Source: Cristatella mucedo | Taxonomy: Eukaryota; Bryozoa; Phylactolaemata; Cristatellidae | Direction: 5' to 3' | NCBI GenBank assembly: GCA_009760855.2 | Contig: WPIO01000005.1 | Span: 8,342,001-8,406,000 of the forward strand | Length of the DNA: 64,000 nt | In this document: positions 1-11,200 of the stretch, piece after piece | Layout: every line of letters starts with the position of its first letter | Numbering within the stretch: the stretch's first letter is position 1 | The notes under the pieces: model-generated | Database searches by the model: none | What the model saw: the letters and a program-made list of their open reading frames with translations, nothing else | What the model was told of the DNA's origin: nothing | Program-made: the position numbers and the translations under genes

Positions 1-1445
1 AATCAAAGAGCAACTTGGTTTGAGTTCAGTTGCGTCTGAATGCTCCAAGTCGTTGCTGTTTTGGAAGACGCACACACTCAGACTCACACTCACACACACG
101 CTTCGCAACATTGTGACGTGTTCGGAGTAAATTTATATGTGGCGACCAGCATTTGAGATTTTAATCATGTCCCTTAGGCTGGGATTCAGTATAGTTGCCA
201 GTCACCGAACCTCCAGCTCCTTTGGTCTATAAATGTTGAGATCGTCATTTGAGAGCACGTACCCCAGCCTAAGGCAGTGCTGCACCTAAATGTTGTTGTC
301 TGCCAGTACTAGGCTGGGACCCCCTCCCGACCTTCGCTAGCCATTAGGAATGCAGCATTCATGCTGCTAGGTGCGAGTAAAAACCGTAGCCAATCAGAGC
401 GAGCGTTCCTGAGCTGCAGACGATGGAAGTTCCGGTTAGCATTAACGTCTGCAATTGAGTTGACTGGTTAAACTTAATTGAGCTCGGTTGTGTCAGAGTA
501 TTCCAAGTCGTTTGCTGTTTAGCAATACGCTCAAGCTTCACAGCATAATTGCGTGTGCGTGCGTGTCCAATTCATTTGTATATTGCCTTAAAAGAACTTA
601 ATCTCTATCGAGGCACTTTTCAAATGCCGAACGACTCGAGCCCTTGACCTCGGGTCATTCAAGGCAAGCATCTTACCCCTAGGTCACATCAGGGCGTCTC
701 GGATCTTGTGATCTGATCAGTGAAGATCTTGTACTCCGAAGAATTTCCGTGCAAAAAAAATTGGTCCCAAAAATGCACAGTCATGACAACCTATTGGCAT
801 TTAAATTATCTAGATACCAATGAGACACTTCGGTTGCTCTTATTAGAGCAGTCTAGCACGTCATTGGGTAAGCGTAAGCAACCCATACGGGTAGGTTGTC
901 TGTCCCCTTATAATTGATGTACGAGGTTAAGCACTGTCTAGTGTTGCTTTCAAGTTAGCCGAAAGCATTAGAAAAAATTGTATTGAGACCTGTGCTCCAG
1001 AAAGTGTGCACCCTGATTTTGCAGCAGAAAAATGGTCGAGGCATTCTTCACGGCGTTGTGTTCAGTTCAGTCGGCACCCAGTGTTGTAGTGAGAATTATG
1101 CCTTAAACCACTTGTTTGGTAGACTGGGTCGGTACTCACGTAAAAACCAGAAAGTTGCGCTCACAGATCAGATACCCACATTTCCGACCTACATAACAGC
1201 TAATACCATTCAATTTAAAATGTTCACAAAATCAGAGTCGTAATCCATGCTGGCAGGTTTAGTCCTATTTGTGGCAGTGTTGCTGAAAGGTTGCTTTAAT
1301 GCTCGTGTATAGGTGGGCTAACCTTATATAATCGTTCAAGCATCGGCTCGTTTTGAACTCAAGTTGCTGGTGTAGCATTCATTACTGCATGTTACCTCCA
1401 TGAGCCTAATTCCTGTGGTTTGGTTTTCTCTTTGTCCCGAAATAG
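1..1445. other. Intron or upstream sequence of the nucleoporin gene
   Basis: It holds the SINE at 571-705 and a diverged direct repeat (about 20-110 and 478-570, sharing CCAAGTCGT(T)TGCTGTTT). No convincing exon seen. Confidence 0.5.
571..705 (-). mobile_element. tRNA-derived SINE with a LINE-A tail
   Basis: Read on the minus strand, a tRNA-like head (GACCTAGGGGTAAGATG, then GGGCTCGAGTC) is followed directly by the LINE-A 3' block (AGTGCCTCGATAGAGATTAA). This is the usual design of a SINE that borrows its partner LINE's 3' end. Confidence 0.6.
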
Positions 1446-2290
1446 GAGAAACCACCGTGAGAGACTCTGGTCGTGTCATGGCCGATCGTCAGCAGTCCGA
1501 GCTGACCTGCAGCATCACCAGAGAGCCGGCCACAACCAGCGATGGCATCCTTACCAGTCGTGCTACCAGGCAGGCTGCTGCCCCAGTCGGCATAGCGCTT
1601 GGACAACCAGAGGCATCATCCAAGTCTTCTGCAGGATCATCGCTGCTAGAGGCTGCTCAAGACCTACCGCTGCAGCAAAGGCAAGCAGCTGTAACTGCTG
1701 GCTCACCCTTCGTGACGAGTGCACCTCGACACGGCATGGCCTCAACCACGGTGCCACCAGCTGCTAGCAAGACATCACTTTCTGCCTTTGCCTCGATGGC
1801 GCAACCTGCGGCGGCACAACCTCCTGCTCGGAGCAGTAATGCTGACCGGCTGGGAGCGGCTGCCGCGGAGTCGGTGCGCCCCATGCCAAGCCCCGCTGTG
1901 CCTCTGCCTAGGACGAGTGCCGGTGTCAGTCTGGCTGCTGGTGGCATTGCCACCAGCAGTGCGACTTTCAAACCGATGGCTACGCCCACCGGCCAGCTGC
2001 TTTTCGGACCTGCCGGATCCGGTAATCCACCGTCGGCTTTCTCCATCTTTGGGGGCGTCGGCATCAGCAGCAGTGGTGCGGGAAGAGCTTCGGAGAAGCC
2101 TGCTCCCGGCACTACCACCGAGACCTCGCGAAGTGCCCTTCCTACTGCCACCACCGAAGGTGCGCTGCCCATGCTCGCCTCGATTGCGCAAAAGGTCGAC
2201 ACCGCAGGCAGGCAGCCTCCGCCGCAGGCAAACCGACTCGGTGCTGCAGCAGGATCTGCACCCTCACTATTTGGTACTTTGGGAATCGTG
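1446..2290 (+). CDS. Nup214: Nup214-like, visible exon 1
   Basis: The acceptor follows CCCGAAATAG; the exon enters with 2 bases of a split codon, so at least one more exon lies upstream. The donor is GTG|GTGAGC, phase 0. It encodes a Ser/Ala/Pro-rich stretch with sparse FG (LLFGPAG, SIFGG, SLFGTLG). The ATG at 1400 is intronic and is not taken as a start. Confidence 0.7.
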
Positions 2291-5200
2291 GTGAGCCTGA
2301 GTTCTATCATAGCTTATGACAGGCTTTGCTGCCTTAGTGCCTTCCGCTGCTGCTGTGCCCACATCCAAGCTGAGCATTCTGCTTTCAGGCTGATGCTGGT
2401 GCAAAGCTGTTAGTAGGAAGCAGTGGTGCAGCCTCCTTATCTAAGAGCATGGTGTCCACTGCCGGAAGTGGCATGAGCTGGCCGAGTATCTCTCCAGCGA
2501 TTGCCCAGAATCGAACTGCAGCTGTGGATGCCAGTCAGCCACTTACAAGTTCGGCGGTTGCTCCCACTCTGCCGGGCAGCAGTGTCCCCAGCGGAATGGG
2601 AAAATCAGTGTTTGGCAGTAGCAGCTTTGCAGCATCATCGTTTGGACAGGCTGCCGAGCACACTACTGGCTTTGGAGGGTTTGCACAGGGTGTCTCGGGC
2701 TTGAAGCCCGGCTCCAGCCTCGGGTTTGGTGGCATGCCATCGGCAGCAGCTACATTTGGTCTCCCTGCCTCCATGGTGGCACTGCCACCGAAGGCTACAT
2801 CAAGAGTCTTGCAGAAAGGCACATTGACTGGTCTCGAAGGGGCTGCAGCACCTGCAGTTAGTACAACGGCCGCCTCAGCTGGCGGAGCACCTATCCTGAC
2901 TTCGTTGCTGCTGCCTGCAGCTAGTAAAACGAGTCAGGAAGGAGCGCAGGAGCAACTGCAGTCAGGCTCTGGCGGGTTTGCATTCAACCCAGCTGTGCCA
3001 CCACCCCAAGCCAGAGCAGCACCTTTGTCTGCTACAGCATTTACTTCCGGAACGACGGACGGTTTTCCACCGGCCGCGATAGCTGCTTCACCTACTCCTA
3101 CACCCACTGCCGAACCTGCTCCTGCACCCACTGCCGAGCTTGCTCCTGGGTCACTAGTCACAGCTTCTTCAGCAGCTACTTCTACAGCAGCCACTACTGT
3201 AGACACCGCTGCTGCCACTTCAGCGGCTTTACTTCATCCTCTTTCACCTCACACTGCTGTACCAGCTGTGCCTACTTCTTGTTCTACGTCAGCAGGTAGC
3301 TCTGCTTTGCTTGCTACTGCTGCTGCTGGTTCTGGCAATGTGCTGCCTGCAGCACCTAGTGTCACTCCTGCAATGAGTTCGCCATCGATGTCAAGCTGGA
3401 CTGGTGGTGCAACTACTTCATCAGTTTTCGGCAGTGCATCGGTGCCGGGAAACAGTTCTTCATCTGGAGCCAGTTTCTTTGGGAAGCCTCCTGCTCCGAA
3501 CATTCCTGCTGTCGTCACATCATCTGCAGGTACAGCAGGTAAATGCCCCTAGAATTTGTTTGCCCTAAAGATATCCATCGTGCACTCAAGCTATTGGATG
3601 CAGGGGGTGGTGCCGTGGTAGTTACCTTAGCAGAAACCTAGCAATGCTTACTCATGAGCCTTAGATAAGCTTTGGGTCATACCTTGCAATGTGTTATGAC
3701 AGTTTCATATGCTGTGTTATATTAGATGCCGGCTTTCCATGTATGGGTGGATCTGCAGAAATGATATCCTTTACCTTAATAGTAAATTGTGTGAGATGGG
3801 TATTATTTGAGCTGTTGTTGTTCGTTATAGCCCAGGTCGGCAGTGATGATGGCTGCCATGCATATCCACCATATCCACCCTGCAGTACTAGAGGCCCATA
3901 GAGGAGTAGAGCTGTAATAAAAAACCATTGCTAAATGTTCATAATTAAAATTTGATTATAAAATGTGAGCAACCATTGGAATGCACGATTGTTTAGCAGG
4001 TCAGGCCCAACGTCTTGGATCCTGCTGATGTCATATCGGTTCTCACCTGGTGTATTTCCTATGGCTAAGCCGGTATTTTGCCCTTGCGCTTCGGGTTACC
4101 CAGGCATTAGGAGAATTATTTCACCCTGTGACTGTGTGCGTGCGTGCGTGTATTTCTCAGGCATGCGGATCCACCTTTAAATTATATAAAGACCGGCTAG
4201 TCACTGAACTTGTGCCGGGCCTACAAGCATGTTACTAGCGACTGCATGCTACTGAACTAGCCCACCTGTTTTTTCATTCGTGCCCAGTCGCAAGCTCGCC
4301 TCACGCACCTGATTGCGGCCTTTAAGACATTGGTCCATGTTTCTGAGCACTTGTTTTAACGATAGGACCTCGTCTGTCAGTTCCTCTTCGTAGATTGTAT
4401 GGAAGCTCCTAGGCTACTCCTGGGCTAATGGTGGAACTGGATTGAGACTTCCCTTCCCTTTCGAATGGAAGCTCTTCATGCACATCTTTGAGAAAATTTG
4501 AGCTTGTAAGACTGTGCCTCAGCGATAGGAATTCATTGTCTTTCTTTGTGGACAAATGTTAAGGTTTCCCAGTAGGCATGGCATATAGGTGATGCGAGCA
4601 AAAAATAGCAAAGTTTCAGATCTGGAGCATCAAGCAATGTGCAGATCACAAAGCAGTCTATATCTGAAATTTAAAAAAAATTGATTTTGATAGCTATGTA
4701 GAGTTCAATCAGATGCCCAAAGTTGCATCAAATCGAGGACAACGAAGCATTCTTAATATCCCCCTAGGGAGGAATCGTAGGAATAGCTTGATGGTTTATC
4801 TCATGAGGAAAGAAGCAAAGAAAACTATCAGCAGCATTAACAAGTATCAAAAATCTACAGTGAGAAACTGGAGAGGTGGGGAAACTGCAGCTTTACCTTC
4901 TACCTGAGCATGATTTCACAACTTGAAATCCAATTGAATGATCTCATGTTAATGCTCACGTCAAGTGTCGGTTAGCAATAAATAGAGCTGCTACTAATGG
5001 AATATATAACATGGGTTACAGTGGTGAGTTACAACACAATGCCTTCCACTTCACTGAGTCCTCACAGTGTCTTGACTCCCCCTGCAAGAAAAGTTTAGTC
5101 ACCTAGTAGCAGATATCACGAATGAGACTCGTTCTGATTTTCAGACAACCCAGCTGCTCCAGACTACCGACACACCGGACAACACGCAATAGTCGTTTAG

Positions 5201-8200
5201 CTATGGTAGTAACGTCTATTAGGTGTATCCTGCTGGTCTGTTTTGTCGCCACCAATGAATTCTCTCTAATACACTAATAGTGTCGATCTACATTCTCTTT
5301 AATGCTAGACAAAATCTTTAATTATGTTATTTTAGTTATGTGGTAACCACACACACTTTCCCTAGGCTGTAGCAAGCCGTCTAACTTTGATCGCAAGATC
5401 CAATACCAAATTGACCGGAAAGTAGACAATTGTTAACTCGTTTAACATATGACGCTTCCTTTACAGCATTTGTAAAAATGCCTAGCAAGAGATTAAGAAA
5501 GGGTGCTATGCAAATGTACTACTACATGACGTCTATCGATGCATATGTAAACTTCGGTCCGATGGAACCACCCTGTTGTGCAGGGGCACATGGTCTAGTC
5601 TCTGACTCGGTGGTGCTGCTCTTCCTGTTATTTGCCTGACTTAGTGTCCTTGCTGTCAAGTTAAGCTGCAGTTTTCTTTTACTATGCTTAAAAGCGTTCA
5701 GTGCATTGTGTATTTATGTCGTGCACACGGCTTCCTCAGTCCGCACCTCCGTTGGCAGTGCAAATGTAAAAACTCATGTTAATTACACCTAAATGTGTTC
5801 TGTCTTTGCAGGTAAAGATAGCACAGCGGCCAGCTCTGTATCTGGTGATACCGAAAGTAAGTATCGAGAATACTTAGTTATAAGCTGGGGACGGTTTGCA
5901 GGGATATGTTGGCTTGAAAATTCTATGTGTAAAGCCTCAAATAAATCGTGTGCTGTTTTGCACACGACCGACCAAATAACGTCAGGAAGTTGGGTTCTTA
6001 TGAGGAAGCCCGTATGTTTAGCTATATGTGCATGCGGACTCATTAGCAAGTATAATAAAAATGCAAACTTTTTTGGCAGTTTCTGCAGCCTTTTCCAGGG
6101 TATTAGGAATCTTTTGAAGAATCTTAACTGTAGCGCCATCAAAATACTGTGCTGTTATGTATGCTGGGTGTGTTAAATATTCTCTTCTTGAAAAGAACCC
6201 TTGGCGATTTTGTTTGGCACTATCTTGTGCCATTCAAGGTTTAAAACAAAGGATTTCATGCATTGTACCCCCCCCCCCCGATCCTGACACTACATTTTGA
6301 TTCCACTGTGCGAAGCAGTTTTCACGCCGTTGGTTACTAACCTCACGAAATATACTGCACTGGCCCAGGCCACTGCCTTTATCTACAGTAAGTTCTCAAA
6401 AATCTTAGCAAATTTAACAGCCTCATTTATATAGCTGCAGGAGAGCCGGGGGTGGGAAGTTATGCCCCACCCCTATAGGAGTTATCTCACTGAAAGCACA
6501 TTTATTGATGTTGCTCTAATACTAATTGAACAATCGGCATGCAAATTGGCGCAAACAACGAGGGCAACATTATATATACTTTGATGTAACCATAGCACTA
6601 ACCAGTCACTTTGACCTTCTAATGACATGTATAAGGCAAGGTCAAATTTTTTAGCTGACATTAGCCAAACATAGCTTATGTACACATCTAACAGACTCAT
6701 TACTACGCGTTGTAAAAATATGTCAAACCACAAACGATGCAGAACACTTTTGTCGATTGCAATGTTTTTCCAAAAAAGTAAGTGAAAAATTTCTGTGACT
6801 TTAAAAATCACATCTATCAGGAATAGGTCGATCATGTGGCATTGAAGGATAGTGGTGCTATATTTACACTTGACATACAGTCAAACTGAAAAACAATATC
6901 AACAAACAAGTCGACCAGAGCATATATTCTAAATTTCAAGTCGATATGGCCATAGATGGTAAAGCTGTAGCATCTCAAAGGTGCAAAGCCAAACTGTTCA
7001 GGAAGCACAGTCAAAGTTGCCGGCTTATAGCTCAACCAGCTTGCAGCACATTGATCTCAAAAAGCACTAGTTGCTAATACTGTCAATATATCTTTCTGCG
7101 GGAGCTTAGGAGTTCAAGCTATCATGGATGATGAAAATGAGGTTGGCCAACCATCTGCCAGCATTCATCATTGCAGCCTCCAGAGCCCAAACCAGAAGTT
7201 TAGGCAATTGCAGGCAACCAACGACCAGGAGACAATCGACGACCAATTTGGTACCATGTATTAGCAGCCCAAGCTGCAGACTGAACAGACATTGCCTTGA
7301 AAAAGTCATTTCCCTGGCTTCAATATAGACAGTTTCTCGGCTCTGACGAAGACAGTACACAGTGGCAGACAGACACATGGTCAACCCTGTGCGATTGCTA
7401 GCAGCTGGGCAATAAGGCTAAGGACCAATATGCACGCGAGACGGCTGGAATCATGTATAAGCACAATCATAAATTTCCAAGTTTATTGGATCACTATTAC
7501 CGGAGATATGTCATAAGCATGATACCGAGGGTAGGCATAATAGCTCCCATACTGCCGGTAATCAAACCAAGCCGGCGACTATCACCACCACTTGAAGTTG
7601 GCAATAAAAAAATGCCAGATCGTCAAGAACGACCAGTTTACTTTATGGGCTATCACGGCCTAGTAATGATGTAATAAATCGGATGTTAGCCCGGATGATT
7701 TTCTGCTGCTATTCTTCCTTTGCTGATCCTACATTTAGGTAGAAGTTTTCAGCTGGGAGGGTATACAACACAGCAATACTTTAAATTGACTCTCAGGAGG
7801 CATATACTTTTTTAGACTTGCACTGTATATAGTTGTAATAAATTGTGACTCCTTGCCCACCATGAAGAAAACTCTAGTGATGAATACTTCAGTGAAAGGT
7901 ACACTGTACAGATATTACAGGGATGCAGCTGTACCTCCTAAAGACCCTTTCACATTCATACTGGACGATTTGTTTGTTATTTGTGCATGCAATCCTCTTT
8001 TGACACCACTATTAAACCTTGATGTTTTCGGTCTCAGTGTCAACAGAACATGACGACGGCAGTGCAGCAGGTGGCAATGTAATGGGCTTCGGTGTTGGTG
8101 CTAGCAGTAATATACTTGGCCTTGGTGGCAAGGCTGATCCCGAGAAGGCCAAGCTGAACCCATTCGGCATGGTACCTGCCGCTACCAGTGCAGGAGCTTC

Positions 8201-11200
8201 GGAAGCAGCTAGTGAGTACTTCTTGCTCGATCAACGAGTTGTGGCCCCATGCAACATGCACTTTGTGCGCTCATGACTCCTTTCTTGCGGCTGCTTATTG
8301 TACTGCATTGCCTCCTGGCAACTGAGCTTGTGTGTAGTCCTGTCAGCTGTCAAATTTTTCCATGGCCTAATAATTATATTTCATATGGTGCATGTCCTGC
8401 TACTGAAAGCACCGGCAAGTTTAGATCTGGTATAGTATTTTAGTAGAAGCGGTCGTGCTCTTTAACAGGAGTGCATCGGCTAGAGTTTCACATTTGTGGT
8501 CGTTTCAGCCAATCGCGAAACGGACAGTCTTAAACATCAGATTTGTAGGGGTCGTAAGCAGCCACTTGTAAATTTCGTGTTGGGATTTATTTGCCCTGGC
8601 AGCTTGCCTATTCTTACCGTGACCTTGAAACCTGTCGCCTGGTTCAGCAAAAACCTTTTGGAAGCTTTTGCTGTATGGTTTGAGTCGTTGTCCTTCCAAC
8701 TGTAATCGTTGCACAGACGATTTTTAGCATTTGGAACCTCAGCCTTTTTTTTTACTGATCGGTGAACAAATGCTGGTCTAGGATTTAGTCATAGCTTGAA
8801 TTTTGCTCGTGGTCCATAGAAATCGTTGGCTGCCGTTTAGTGGCCGTGTTCGCGGCTTATTTGAGTTTATCTGCTGTGTCGATCGGTAAGCAAAGGCTTG
8901 CATTTGGCGATCCTTCTCAATAGGTCATACCTGGCAAGCCTCCGGTGCACTATCTCTATGCATATGGCCTTGCTGTTAGTGTTCACCAGCTACTTAGACA
9001 GCTCCTTCCGGAGAGGTGCATTCCGTCGAAGAATAGCCAGCGTCTTGCAAGTCTTCCTTGGCCCACCTGAACGTGGTTTACTAGCCATACTACTGTAGTT
9101 TAAGCTTTTATAATTGCAGCTTACTGCTCTATGACTGATTTTAATAGTCTTTGTTGCTTAGGTCTATTTTATGCTAGGCCTGCTGTCGTCCTTTCGTGGT
9201 GCTGTCGAGCGGTGACCTCCTAGGCATCTTGAACTAAGTGCCAAAACAAGCTAGGAGACCGGCCTTCTGTCGGTGGGTAGGGAAAACCTTCGCCCTCATA
9301 CTTGCAGTGACTGTGCAGATAGGAAAGAACTCGTATAGAGCAAAATGTTAATGTAGACAAGTTAGGTCTAACGAACGCCATGTTTGAATGTTCAAACCCA
9401 TAGCAACTGCTTGTTTTTTTTTAATAGTTTTAACACTCACGGTGCACTATGAGTGACAGCTATTCCACTTAGACTTCCGTGGTCACAGTTGAGTGTCCTG
9501 TGGCTATGCTTAGATCTCAAGACTTCGTTTGCTAATTCGTGCGTTCCTAGTGGTAAAATGACACTTTTGAAAAGAGGTCTGTTTACGACAGGCCCATATC
9601 TTACCCACTGTCACCATTGTCTCCCTAACTCGGACACACACATGCACACAGGTGCCACTTGTCTGCATTACCGGTCCACCCACTTTTGCCTTGGCCTTGC
9701 TTTTTGTCTGCATCTGTACCTCGGTTGCTCTGGCTCTGACTGTTATTGGTGTGACACAGCTGCTATCTTTTTGTCATTTGCAGAGCTGTTCGGCTCACCG
9801 TTGCGACCAGCGGTGTTTGGTGCTGCGCCTGTCTTTGGCTCGCAGCCCGCCATGGCAGCTGGCAGCGTGGCAGCCGTGTTCGGCAGCTCTCCAGTGATTG
9901 CACCTGCATCACACGGTGGCCCCACGCAGTCGCCCTTTTCTTCTGCTGGCTCTGCTGCGCCGTCCGTTTTTGGTGGCAGCAGTGGTTTCGGTGCTGCCAC
10001 GACACACACTCCGTTTGGTGCACCGCCGTCCTTCGGTTCACCCAGTGTGTTCGGTGCAGGGGCCAGTGCCTTCGGCGGCGGCAGCGGCGGCGCCAGTGCA
10101 TTCGGAGGTGCCCCGGTTTTTGGTGCACTCGCTAGCTCGAGAACTTTCGGAGGCGGCAGCAGCAGTCCAGCAGCCTCCGTATTCGGAGGCCAAGCTCAGT
10201 TTGGATCAGCAGGATCTGCGCCCTGTGCAACTTTCGGCAGGTGCGTTTCTTGCCCGCCAGCCACTGTCGCAACTATCACTTTTCTCAATTTAAGCTCTGA
10301 GTTTGGGATCCCAGTCTCCTGTGTATGCTCTGATCGTGTAGCTTTAACAGGGAACCTGTTCTCATCCTCCGGTGTACCTATCTGAATTGGCTTCAAATCA
10401 GGCCTTCAAATTCAGTACCACCTGTTCTTGACTTGGTGGTGCCCTTAACTAAAACTTCAATTTGCTTGATGCCTCTGTCTTTAGTTACCTGCTTTAAAAG
10501 TCCGGAACACACTACCAACTGGCAGCACATCGACCTTTGATTTGAGAACATTCAGAGAGAATCTTAAAACTTTCGCTATCATTTAAGCCTTTGCTACATC
10601 CGAGTGAATTCTTCCGTTTGCTTGTATGCTCTGAAACATGCCTTCGGTGAATAAGGGTGAGAGTGATAAGCTTTTATATAGCACCCCATGAAACATGTAT
10701 TTTACCTTGTGTGTTTGTGTTTTTAGTGCTTACCTGTGCTAGCCATGAGTGTCTTCTTGTGTGCTTTTGCATATTTGTCTAAGCAGGATATTTGCATGCT
10801 TTTTCAACTTGTCTAAATATGATGCCTGTGCTCGTCATCAACTCTGCATTAGTCCTTCTCTTGCAGCAAGTTTTAGAGCTCCTGGATAGAGATTTGATAC
10901 TCTTAGAGCGCTATGCAAAAGACACAATAATTACTTATTAATTGAGAGGCTGGCCACACTTTCTGTTTAAAATGTGGCCTTGCTAGTACTGCAGGCTTTT
11001 TGTTGGATCTTGGCCAGATACTTGTATTATGACTTTCACCACCCTGCTTGATGTGACTCCTGTTGGCTGATTTAATGGTCTGGCAGCTATAAAAGAAAAA
11101 TGACAAACTACTCATAGCAGTGTGAACATCCTGCCTGAAAAGATGGCTCACCTGTTATATATGAATCCATGTGGCCGAATTAAAGCAATGCTTTCTGAAA

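Larger units (their letters stand above)
3539..8037. other. Introns around the nucleoporin micro-exon
   Basis: Apart from exon 5812-5856 and the tail fragment at 5455-5530, I see no exon or intact element. There is a C homopolymer at about 6270. Open frames here are short and look random. Confidence 0.5.

Noticed and set aside
1400-1445. ATG at 1400 as the start of the nucleoporin
   Set aside because: The reading frame before 1446 is intronic and a good acceptor precedes 1446; Nup214 should have a large N-terminal half upstream.
1657-2310. Minus-strand open frame of 217 codons
   Set aside because: Shadow of the GC-rich nucleoporin exon; the + frame carries FG motifs and proper splice sites.
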